Origin: Pseudomonadota bacterium
Lineage (GTDB): Bacteria; Pseudomonadota; Alphaproteobacteria; Rickettsiales; UBA3002
NCBI GenBank assembly: GCA_040384265.1
Contig: JAZKJM010000005.1
Location: 425,166 to 489,165, forward strand
Reading direction: 5' to 3'
Length of the DNA stretch: 64,000 nt
Shown here: in pieces, positions 37,201-47,200 of the stretch
Position numbering within the stretch: position 1 is the stretch's first letter
Layout: every line of letters begins with the position of its first letter
The notes under the pieces: generated by a model
The model's database searches: none
Seen by the model: the letters and a program-made list of their open reading frames with translations, nothing else
What the model was told of the DNA's origin: nothing
Translations under genes and position numbers: made by a program

Positions 37201-37327
37201 TGCGTGTCTTGCTGCCGCCCACGTCTGTATAGGTGAACCCTGCCATCTTCAGCCATTCCATAACGGTGGCGCGCGGCACGGAACCGACATTCTTGTCTAC
37301 AACGTCTGCAAGCGTTACTTTTTTCAT
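31187..37327 (-). CDS. Giant repeat-containing protein of unknown function (about 2,046 residues)
   Basis: I recognise no family. No signal peptide, membrane helix, methyltransferase or ATPase motif is visible. The N-terminal 85 residues (TVMEWLKMAGFTYTDVGGSK then SVHIPVDLDP) resemble the HicA/dsRBD-like fold, but the HicA catalytic His position reads Lys. Two segments around 270-335 and 903-970 look duplicated (FEGINKQLEIFGIS and FQKLNEIIAMLGMT). Residues 1120-1150 are coiled coil, and 1340-1410 is a Pro/Ala linker. The last 600 residues hold three or four similar beta-strand/helix modules (about 1450, 1600, 1715 and 1865) recalling arm-type DNA-binding domains of integrases. The frame opens with GTG at 37336; I chose the ATG at 37327. 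The helicase start overlaps its end. Confidence 0.7.
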   Translation of the reverse strand: MKKVTLADVVDKNVGSVPRATVMEWLKMAGFTYTDVGGSKTRISLVRNGVPSSVHIPVDLDPINGNQLWDIAKACQEAIAITGSYKAADDLPNWVAPILEGTPFEATLTDNHLVVKAKNYPEFTSSFNIARDEGAFSSHIKAMGKQLASYQSKLSSAAAQGWVRQFTHGAASLRPPAGYVGEPVPLTGTITELFNAATLVGMPDFMDSQPALFDAAPAEHVTPTPAPPVREAAKQPPSAKSVDAPAAARSERAFRIADTCPPAQRRIFEGINKQLEIFGISTADVDLQYRLCLMTACLNMAAAPGAVFVHELKDSLQANLLRTEKRARKYQATYNLYQYEDHLTKETRVIPHTAPSTIEECNTILDELENTRATRVQGMANSLVAEIGRFQDMDPEKLAPNERKIYDAFNEIVHGQARSALPSPASTNMMQHFADGHPLYLKNLETLGWLEPSSVISAQNAAGQPLVRLTEAVVKAIDKLKLPRELVLSAEPSAAMTDILDAMTSQFKELAAPAAAKWDEETHNRNAKPEKTYVPDPWNAKNVPLEDYSHHSVQYFIPQAAAGELAPMSASVLQKPVKPDAMDTLYLTPACIHRAHMMGVFKLVTHSEALQELRDKEGAAEGPASLDKAIMAVGAREGVSKEQFLASLDEAAGVIKAQGRQYINAHNNLRLDMERYYADIREHAQQWTQAISAQSATVAADISTRAQAAKLSPVSLAAIVKETDQKFQARYANLDPASRAVIARYGIRFMVDPLRESGKNLSMTYDQGVVVFTPEFLNRPNAMQELCDAALRISIQRMDSTQALRDLANEEMDSVFFSKLPKTWTQNEQASDAYVLSMARREPAEFRRLLPINFMMEHAQAAHVAAEGARILTGAAPEPQYQATDTAFTVNTKALSAPQQAYFQKLNEIIAMLGMTPKQFDTQFRMSCDLILTGCVNEPSQGKHSLALDAEKSLTHSVLLADRLFGVAAPAYAPNMVETGVIKWTADWENGHDAQDNYQHMRDLARKRSPDSIVPMHANVLQSYAAGERPLGLLSSISVLDFLVDKQRVLSKGDDLFESALEVSINLVASARGLDPETSGAPLVKKIQELELLSKQACRWPTPFEMASAPAPRTVPPAVAAKLEEAKAAQLQRARAEEERRAAIEAARPAPYVLDTAEGTVAGRIQRQSEKGDRHAAAVRMRYLQADEIKPLQSLLNTKLPLHGELGDVFLSEAVLRRAEYACLPVPEKDKGAPALNGVTPKAQALFAALANVKPEELPEDQRTTYLAMRDRMLRSPTLVIATLGNDQQLKELRAIHDRLLPNPLLSKVEQLTRAQVAALEHERATLAHGLLVAHGIAVAPPPAPELAAPVNETPVNLVLGPVTALALAGGADVAEPEERDFHMTPMETPLPAVAPAEPAPAPAGREGQPTFYEEWRVEQKQLANYKEAEGLALSNVPYITDKYIVQDDFRELECRLKSYKSGYKIQMTFWKNDPTGKNRKVSQTEMLDLKGVTHIDDAMDIFLAVEDQIFSEHPQFVVDASGKSVEQAHYVTPAHGMLPKAAGKPTRARVEVIHVQRNENNISHSVLDLKPADILAVDDPNFMAEPPRKRGAATEARIVKTGDTATLVIHSWFAKDRNNKRLCSQVNIPLGVDAAQREEARDRANRALRIMQNAFIDAKPMTPQEVINALQKEVKQQPEKNWVYPKTHYVPNFETDTELNFPSEHHKQSTRLGSASLSLDHSAKVGPHYTLQFRFKVSDNSNKDGPAWYVISGRQVNLHTTNPQLAEARGAQIMESVQELFNTTLTNGQDKKGGVLIPPDWSWDLTNARPGEEYIKRASLTHAQRAKVRTEGITIDRPAVGADNLIDIVNYAIGSYADDLGVSVGHVTRGDGKTTFTLQLQRGTRDADTLAGKAETMPQPEPFSMAARGKKDTFLPVEVPMSIDHNGRTPQQIDQEIEKYRRAVESSTKSWAWLEYRSTVTTGDHEVIKGQRKKYDGATVVNGFTDAAISNLGRTAGTDSNAGFGVISTALNDDMRGRVVEAMNRSNVSPRINRASGQNGGHDGR

Positions 37328-37667
37328 TCGACTCACTTCGGGAATGGATAACTTGATCCTGCAGTGTAACGCCTAATTGTTACCGTTTTATGAAGACCGG
37401 CCCATGGCACGTTGTTATTTCACTAAAAACTTAACAAGCTCCAGCCATTGTGCCGCGCGCGACACAAGGCACTGTTATTAATTGTTATTTTAATATTCCC
37501 ACATACGGTTTTTCTGCCCCAACCAGCTTGCCTCCAAAGGTCACTCCTTAAGATTCAGGCCCATTAGATGGGCCACACATCAGCGAATTCTTTATTGACG
37601 ACCCTGCATCCCGCCGCTAGCTTCGCTGCAAAGCAACAATATAGACTCTGAGTCACTTGGGGTGGGC
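37328..37667. other. Intergenic region between giant gene and the RTX secretion locus
   Basis: A 340-base gap between divergent genes, AT-rich in 37370-37500. It contains a perfect palindrome GGCCCAT-TAG-ATGGGCC at 37558-37574, about 95 bases before the acyltransferase start, which could be an operator. A TTGACG at about 37595 could serve as a -35. No open frame or RNA gene is evident. Confidence 0.6.
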
Positions 37668-38135
37668 ATGGCAAACGAAACGAAACATACCGTAGCCCAT
37701 GTGCTGGGCGAAATCACCTGGCTGTTGACCCAGACCCCCGCCTTCAAGGATATGCCCCTGTCATCCCTCGAAGCCACGGTGATGCCAGCCATCCTGCTCC
37801 AGCAGTTTCGGATTTTTTATGAAAAAGCACAGCCCGTAGCCTTTGCCACATGGGCAACCGTGTCGGATGCGGTGGATCAGTCGCTGACGGGAAAAGCCGC
37901 CAACGGTGAAACCGCAACCCTGGCACTCGCCGAGTGGAAATCCGGCCCCAACCGCTGGCTGATGGAACTGGTCAGCCCCTTCGCCACCGAACAAAACAAG
38001 CTGAAAGATATCCTTCTCACCCAAATCAGCCAAACCATTTTTGGCGGCCAACCCTTCAAAGCCTGCCTGCTCGACCCCACCACCAAAACAAAAAACCTCG
38101 CCCATATGAATATTGGGGAGATGGGGCATGGTTAG
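37668..38135 (+). CDS. HlyC-type RTX toxin-activating acyltransferase, catalytic residues altered
   Basis: HlyC-family enzymes transfer a fatty acyl group from acyl-ACP to lysines of an RTX toxin. The 155-residue product follows the family along its length: LGEITWLLTQTPAFKDMPL, VMPAILLQQFRIF, PVAFATWATVSD and the LAEWKSGPNRWLMELVSPF block. Aligned by eye with E. coli HlyC, the catalytic His23 position is Phe and the Asp92 position is Glu, so acyl transfer may be lost or altered. It lies 74 bases upstream of the RTX gene in the same direction, as hlyC does before hlyA. A GTG six bases upstream (37662) is an alternative start. Confidence 0.8.
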   Translation: MANETKHTVAHVLGEITWLLTQTPAFKDMPLSSLEATVMPAILLQQFRIFYEKAQPVAFATWATVSDAVDQSLTGKAANGETATLALAEWKSGPNRWLMELVSPFATEQNKLKDILLTQISQTIFGGQPFKACLLDPTTKTKNLAHMNIGEMGHG

Positions 38136-38209
38136 AAAAAACGTTGTGACCAATTTTCTTGATCGCATCAAGCACAACCACGCGTTTTCTTTAAAACAGG
38201 AGAATTGCC

Positions 38210-41200
38210 ATGGCTGATCCTATTTTGGGCCCCACGCTTAAGGGTACATGGTATGGCTACTGGACTGGTGGCGGCTATTCTGCAGGTGGCGCTAGCCCAC
38301 CTTTTCTTTCTTATACGAAGGCGGAGTTAGGGGTGACGCCCTATGGAGCTGTAGGCAGCCTTGATTGGATAGCAAAACCCCACGACGTTGCGTGGTCTAA
38401 TGCTCAAGATAATCTGGTGAGCAATATTATACAGGGTGTTCCGCTTACAGATGCACTTTCTAGCTTTTTTTCTGCTGTCCAAACTGCCGATGCTATATTT
38501 GCGCGCGATGCCGCTGCAGCAACGACTACCAATACCTATAGTGCCGGCGTTCAAGTTGCTGGCGTTGAAACAATGAGTTTTCTGGCGAAGGTCGACTCAG
38601 CAAACTATGAACGTCTCAACGATCCCAACGATAGCTACCGCAACGACATGCAAACGCTGTTTAACGATTCCGGGGGACAAGATGCAATTATCAGCATCCA
38701 AGCCACTATTACAGAATACCAAGACTATGCTAATAACACGCCAGCCAACCAGCTTGACCAAAACAAACTAGACCAACTGCATAACAAAGCTGTTGCAGCT
38801 ATTGAGGGCAATGCTTTTCTTCAGCATCTTGCAAGCTCAGGGGCTCTTGCGGGCGATGCGATGGAACGCGATCCATCGCTGGTTGGAGACCTACTGCTGC
38901 ATGGTGCCACCATGGCTGTTTTCATACCCGGCTTAGGCCTAGGGGCGGTTATAGACAGCATTGATGCTCAACAGCTCGGTAGTATCTTCGGCTCACAACT
39001 TGGGCAGTTGGTAGCAGGTGATAATGTATTTGCCAGAATAGGTGTGGCAACTGTTGGCTCGCTCATTGGTGGTGACTTATTTAAATTCGCTGCCGATATC
39101 GGTCATTCGTTGCTGAGCGCTGATGGATTATCCGGCATCACACATATCGAAGAAGTCATTGCCAAGGATTTCAGCAATATCTCCGGCAAAGGCATCACTG
39201 CGGAGCTTGGCACTCAGACGGCGACGGTGCTCAGCTCGCTGTTAGTGGCCGAGCTGGGCGAGGCGCTGGGGCTGGAAGGGTTCGTGGGGCAGGCATTTAC
39301 TGCAGGGGGCAGCACTATTACTGGTCAGATGCTTACCAACATTGGGAAGTTTGCAGCTCAGGGCCACGACATAACGACTGCCGCAACCCTTAGCCAGGCA
39401 TTCGAAGCTATCAACATTGTCTCCAGCCTCGCGAGCGCTGGGGGCAGCCTTATCGGGTCCTATCTTGGCAGCCAGTTAGTGAGCCCGGACAGTATTGGTG
39501 AGACGTTATTTACTTCGGTTGGTGGTGCTTATGCCGGCATTGCGGGTGGTGCCATTGGTTCGGCTATTGCGGCAGGCGGTGCTATTAGTGGCATTGCAGG
39601 TGTTATCACCAGCCAAATTGCGGGAACCGTTGTTGGTCAGCTCATCGGCACCACCTTAGGGGCAATTATTCTCCCCGGTGTGGGCGCATTGCTGGGTGTT
39701 GTCATTGGGCAAGTGATTGGTTCCGCAGTGTTTGATCTTTTAGATGTGTTAACGTGGGGGAACTTCTCCCGTGTTTTCGATATCCTCTTTGACGAGGAAA
39801 CACCTAATTATCAGGATGCGATCGGTCTGGATCATGCCAACAATCAGTTCAGTATTAGCAGCTACCATGATGATGTAGACTCGACCGAAGGCATGCGAAA
39901 TGCCGTTGATTCGGTTACCAATGCTTATCTTGAAACCGTCAACGGCATCATTGCTGATATCGGCGGGCGCATTGCGATCTCGTATTCCGGCGGACCGCTG
40001 GATGCGACCTCGGCAACGCAAGAGTCATTCACCTCGGCCCGGTTCGCCATGCATAAGGATGTACTTTATGTGCGCCTTGGTGGGCCGTTGGGGTATGAGA
40101 ATGACTACACCCTTGAAGCTGCGGGCGGTGATGTCATGAAGCTCGTGCGGGCGGCGGTGGATTACCAGCTGCGCCACTTGGTGATTTCCGGTGGCGACAT
40201 GGTAAAAAACATGGCGCTGCTGAACTGGCAACAGCAAGTGGCAGGCGCGCCGATTGACGGCGATTCGCTTAGCATCCTGCTGTCGAATTTGCAGATTGCC
40301 AGTGACTATGTGAATTATCTTGAAAACACCGATGCGATTAACACCCTGATCGCCGCCCAGCCGGATAGCGCATTCGCCGTCGGCTGGATTGCAACCCTGC
40401 TGCAGGCCGTGGCACTCGATATGAACAAGGACATGCGCGTGGGCTATGGGGCCGGGTATGATTCGGCGCCGACAGTGAATGCCGATACGATCTCCACTGC
40501 GGATGGAAATGACGTGATTTTCAGCGCGGCGGGGGACGATGTGATCCGTACCTTCGGTGGGAAAGACACGGTGACGGGGGATGAAGGCAATGACCGCATC
40601 GACCTTGGCAGCGGCAACGATGATGGCTGGGGCGGCAACGGCAGCGATACGATCCTCGGCGGCACGGGCAATGACCTCATCACCGGCGGCGCGGGCGCCG
40701 ATTCGCTGGATGGCGGCGCTGGCATCGACACGGTGAGCTATTTCGCCTCGACGTCCGGGGTTATCATTAACCTGAACGGCGCGCCGGGCGTTGGTGGCGA
40801 TGCGCAGGGCGATATCCTTGCCAATTTCGAGATTGTGCTGGGCACCACTTCCAACGACAGCATCACCGGCAGCGGGATGGATGAAAAACTCTATGGCTAT
40901 GCGGGCAATGATGTCATCGACGGTGGCGCGGGGGATGACCTTGTGGTGGGCGATGACCTGCTTGTCGGCGGCAACGATCTGCTCTCGGGCGGCGACGGTA
41001 ACGACACGGTTCAGGGCGAAGGCGGTGACGATACCATCTATGGCGGCAACGGGAATGACCTGATTTCCGGCGGTACGGGGCATGATTCCATCAGCGCTGG
41101 CGCGGGCAACGATACCGTCTATGGGAGCAGCGATGGCAGCAGCGTCATGGGTGATGCGGGCGATGACTTCCTGCTTGGCGGCGTGAGCGATGACCTGTTG

Positions 41201-44200
41201 GTGGGCGGCGATGGCGCCGACCAGTTGTTCGGGGCGCAAGGCAACGACACGCTCGATGGCGGCGATGGCAACGATGCCCTCGGCGGCGAAGCGGGCAACG
41301 ATGTGATCCGCGCCGGTGAAGGGATCGATACTGTCTATAGCGGTGACGGCAATGACTTTATCGAAGCCGGCCACGGCACGGATTTTATCAAGGCGGGCGA
41401 CGGCAACGATACGATTTACGGTGGTGACGATACCGATCCACTACACCTCGTCAACACGCAGGCGGGCGATGATACGATTTACGGCGAAGCCGGGAATGAC
41501 CGGATTTACGGCAATAGCGGCAACGATAGCATTAACGCAGGGGCAGGTAACGACACGGTCGATGGTGGCGACGGACAGGATGTCATCTTCGCGTATGAGG
41601 GCAATGATTCGGTGGATGGCGGCGCGGGTAACGACCAGCTGTTCGGCATTTCCGGGGATGACACCCTGAAGGGCAGCGCGGGCAATGATGCGCTTTACGG
41701 CGACGCGGGCAAAGACAAACTCTATGGCGGCACGGGGGATGACAGCGTCTCTGGCGGGACAGACAATGACACGCTGGATGGCAGCACTGGCAACGACACC
41801 ATCGCCGGTGGCGCGGGCGATGATGTGCTCACCGGTGGCGATGGCAACGATGCGCTTTACGGCGATAGCGTGCCCAACCTGAATGCGCTGCCGGCAACGG
41901 ATGCGCAGGTGCTGGCGATGATTCCCAATCTTTCCGACTACCAGAACTGGGGCCTGCTTTACCAGGGCCCAACCTACACGGTGGAGCACCTGATTGCCTC
42001 GTCGCATGACATGCTGATCATCACGCCTTCCCAAACCTCGCACACGGAATTGCCGTCGAGCGAAACGCTGTGGACGGCCAGCGAGATTGCCCAGGTCAAG
42101 GACTCCGGCAAGGTGGCGATCGGCTATGTCGATATTGCCAAAATCAACTCCTTCACGCAGATGTGGCAGGCCGCATGGAGCAGCAACGGGCTGGCCAACG
42201 GCACGCTTACCGCCGCCGCACCAGCATGGATTCAGGAATTCCAGACCGCGGGCACGCGCTACGCCGATTTTGCGAATGCGGACTGGCAGAATGTGGTTAA
42301 AGCACGCATCGGCACCATGATCGACCAGGGGTTCGATGGCACGCTGCTGGATGACCCGCTGGATTACTACTCCCGGGTGGCACAGACGGATCCGAACTTC
42401 GTTCCGCTGGTCAATGAGAATGCCCGCATCATGCGCGACTTTATCCTCGATATCCGCGAGTATGCGGATGCCAAAATCGCCGCGCGCGATGGCAGTGTTA
42501 CCGATGCCAACCGCTTCAAGCTGATTGTGAATGGCGCCCCGTATATCTTGAATGACGCGCTTAATGGCGCGGATAACGCGACCGTGCTCGCCGATGCAAC
42601 ATCGCAGCAGTATTTGCAGGCGATTGATGCGATTCTTGCAGAGAATTATTTTACCAAGGCCGACCCGGCATTCCGCTACCTGTTTATCGATCATACGGCA
42701 CAAGTGTTTGGGGCCAGCGGCGTGGTGATGCTCTCGCTGGATACCGAGCAGGTGACGCAGGAGCAGCAGATCCAGCTCTATACGGATGCGGTGAACCATG
42801 GGTTCCTGCCGTATGCCACCAGCGCCCAATCCTATGAAGAGCTGAACCGGCCGTTCCTTGAAGTACTGCATGACACAGTGGCATCGAGCTATAACGACAC
42901 GCTCAGCGGCGGCAACGGTGACGACACGCTTGATGGCGGGATCGGCGACGACCTGCTGACCGGCGGCGCGGGTGCCGATAGCATCAACGGCGGCGATGGC
43001 AACGACACGGTGTCCTACGCAGCATCCACCGCGGCAGTGACGGTGAACCTTGTCACTAATGCGGTTTCAGGCGGCGACGCAACGGGCGACACCGTCGCCA
43101 GCATCGAGCATGTCATTGGCTCCGGCTTCAACGACAGGCTGACTGGCAACGCACTGGCCAACCGGCTGGATGGCGGCGCCGGCAACGACACCCTGATCGG
43201 TGGCGCAGGTGACGATAGCTATGTGGTCGATAGCGTTGGCGATGTGATTGTCGAAAGCGCGAATGCGGGTATCGATACCGTGTTCAGCAGCATCACCTAC
43301 GCGCTGGCAAGCACCCTTGAGAACCTTGCGCTCACCGGCAGCGCGGCAATCAACGGCACCGGCAATACGGCCAATAATGCCATCATCGGCAATAGCGGGC
43401 GCAACTTGCTGAGCGGCAATGCGGGCGACGATACGCTCGATGGCGGCGCAGGCATCGACACGCTGGTCGGCGGTACGGGCAACGACGTGTATGGCGTCGA
43501 TGTATCGACCGATATCATTACTGAAAACGCCAATGAAGGCACCGATTCCGTCTTCAGCTCTGCCAGCTATGTGCTGGCGGCGAACCTCGAAAACCTGACC
43601 CTCACCGGCGCTGCAGCAGCCAATGCAACGGGTAATGCGTTGCATAACACCCTCACCGGCAACAGCGGCAACAACGTGCTGAATGGCGGCCTTGGCAATG
43701 ACACGTTGAGCGGCGGCCTTGGCAATGACACCTATATGATCGATAGCGGCGATACCCTGATCGAAAATGCCAATGCGGGCACCGACACGGTGCGCAGCGG
43801 CATCACCTACACCCTCGGTGCGAATCTTGAAAACCTTGTCCTCACCGGCCTGAGCACCATCAACGGCACCGGCAACACGCTGGATAACGTACTCACCGGC
43901 AACTTCGCCGCCAACCTGTTGACGGGCAACGCGGGCAATGACACGCTCGATGGCAGTTTAGGCAGCGACACCATGATCGGCGGTTCAGGCAACGACAGCT
44001 ATGTGGTCGACGCGATCGGCGACGTCGTGACCGAAAGCAGCAGCAAAGGAACCGACACGGTGCTCAGCAGCATCACCTATACCCTTGGTGCGAACGTTGA
44101 GAACCTGACCCTCACCGGCATCAGCACGATCAACGGGACTGGCAACACGCTCCATAACACCCTCACCGGCAACTTGGGCGCCAACCTGCTGGTGGGCGAT

Positions 44201-47200
44201 GCGGGCAATGACACGCTCGATGGCGGCGCGGGCAACGACACGCTGCGCGGCGGCGTGGGGAACGACAACTATATCGTCGATGCCGCGGGTGATGTGGTTA
44301 TAGAAAATGCGAATGAAGGCACCGATACCGTGCAAAGCAGCGTCACCTATACGCTTGGCGCGAATGTTGAGAACCTCATTCTCGTTGGCTCTGCTGCCAT
44401 TCGCGGCACCGGCAATGCGCTTGATAACACCCTCACCGGCAACGCGGCGGGCAACCTGCTGACAGGCAACGATGGCAATGACACGCTCGATGGCGGTGCG
44501 GGCAACGATACCCTGCGCGGTGGCACCGGCGATGACAGTTACAGCGTCGATGCCGCGGGCGATGTCGTCACGGAAAATGCGAACGGAGGCACTGACACGG
44601 TGCGCAGCAGCGTCACCTATACGCTTGGCGTGGATCTTGAAAACCTCACCCTCACCGGCCTTTCAGCCATCAATGGTACGGGCAATAGCGGGCATAACAG
44701 CCTGATCGGCAACGCCGCCAACAACATGCTCGATGGCGGCACCGGTAACGACACCATGAGCGGCGCTGCGGGCGACGATACCTACATGGTCGATGCCGCA
44801 GGCGATATGGTGATTGAAAGCGCGGGCGCGGGCAATGATACTGTCATCAGCAGCGTGAGCTATACGCTGGGCAACAATGTTGAGAACCTCGTGCTGCTGA
44901 CGCCACCACCACTGCCGCCGCACATTGTTGGTGGCTTACTGATCATTCCTACACCCGTCATCCTGACGGCAACGGGTAATGCGCTCAACAACATGCTGAC
45001 GGGTAATGCGAACGACAACGTGCTGGGTGGCGGTGCAGGCAACGACACGCTCACCGGCGGCGCGGGCATCGATACGCTCGTGGGCGGCACCGGCAACGAC
45101 AGCTATATCGTCGATACCACATCCGATGTCATTACTGAAAATACGAGCGAAGGCAGCGACACGGTACTCAGCAACGTCACCTATGCGCTCGGTGCGAACC
45201 TTGAAAACCTGACCCTCACCGGCAGTGCAGCCATCAATGCCACCGGCAATACGCTCAAAAACCTGCTCACCGGCAACAGCGCAAACAATACGCTCGATGG
45301 CGGTGCGGGTGCCGATACGATGGTCGGTGGTGCGGGCGATGACCGCTATATGGTCGATAACGCAAGCGATACCATTGTCGAGAACGCCAATGAGGGCACC
45401 GATAGCGTGTTCAGCTCCGCCAGCTATATGCTGGCCGCGAACAGCGAAAACCTGACCCTCACCGGCAGTGCGGCGCTCAACGCCAGCGGTAATGCGGGCA
45501 ACAACATCCTCACCGGCAATGCCGCGAATAACACCCTCAATGGCGGCGCGGGCAACGACACCATGATCGGCGGTGCGGGCGATGATAGCTATGTGGTCGA
45601 TGCCACTGGCGATGTAGTGACGGAAGTCGCCAATGAGGGCACCGACACCGTGACCAGCAGCATCACCTACACCCTTGGCGCGAACCTTGAGAAGCTGACC
45701 CTGAGCGGCACTGCGGCGCTTAGCGGCACCGGCAATGCGGGCAACAACCTGCTGACCGGCAACCGCGGCAGCAACCTGCTTGATGGCGGCACGGGCGATG
45801 ACACCATGGTCGGCAGCCTCGGCGATGACACCTACACGGTCGATAGCAACGGCGATGTCGTGACCGAGCTTGCAAGCCAGGGTACGGATACGGTGCGCAG
45901 CAGTGTCGCCTATACGCTCAGCGCCAATGTTGAAAACCTCATCCTGACTGGCACCACTGCAATCAACGGCGCAGGGAACAGTCTCAACAACGTGCTCACC
46001 GGCAATGAAGCAGCTAACGTGCTGAGCGCCGATGCGGGTAATGATACGCTCGATGGCGGCGCGGGCAACGACACCCTGCGCGGTGGCGCGGGCAACGATA
46101 CCTACATGATCGATGCGGTGGGCGATGTGATCGTTGAAACCACGAACGAGGGCACGGATACCGTGGTCAGCAGCGTCACCTACACGCTCAGCGCCAATCT
46201 TGAGAACCTCACCCTTGCAGGCACCGCGGCGCTTAACGGCACCGGCAACAGCGGCAACAACCTGCTCACCGGCAATAGCGCCAGCAACGTCCTCAGTGGC
46301 GGTGCGGGTAACGATACGCTCAAGGGCGCTGCGGGCGACGACACCCTCGTCGGCGGCGCCGGTGCGGATGCGATGGATGGCGGCGACGGGATCGATACGG
46401 CTTCTTATGCCGCATCCACCGCCCTCGTCCGCATCAACCTGACCACCGGCATCCATAGCGGCGGCGATGCCGAAGCGGATACGATCACCAACATCGAGAA
46501 CCTTATCGGTTCCGCCTATGCTGACAGCATCACGGGCAACGCGGCGGCCAACAGCATCCTCGGCGGTGCTGGCAATGACACGCTCAGCGGGCAGGACGGC
46601 AACGACACGCTCGATGGCGGCGCGGGCAACGATAGCCTCAGCGGCGGCAATGGCGACGACCTGCTGATCGGCAGCGCCGGTGCGGATACGCTGGATGGCG
46701 GCGCGGGCAACGATACGGCTTCCTATGCCGCATCGGCTGCCGCGGTCACTATCAACCTGCTGGCCAACACCAACAGCGGTGGCGATGCCGCTTCCGACAC
46801 GCTGCGTAATATCGAACACCTGATCGGTTCGGGCCTGAACGACCAGCTTTCTGGCAACACGCTCGCCAACCTGCTGCAAGGCGGTGCTGGCAACGACCTG
46901 ATCGGCGGCGGCGCGGGCAACGATACGCTCGATGGCGGCGCAGGCAACGACACCATGAACGGCGGCACCGGCAACGATAGCTATCATGTCGATGCAATCG
47001 GCGATGTGGTGAACGAGAATGCCAGCGAGGGCGCGGACACCGTGCTCAGCAGCATCAGCTACACCCTTGGCGCAAACCTTGAGAACCTCACCCTCACCGG
47101 CACGGCCGCCATGAACGCCACCGGCAACAGCCTGAAGAACGTGCTCACCGGCAATGCGGGCAACAACACGCTCGATGGCGGCGATGGCAACGACACCATG

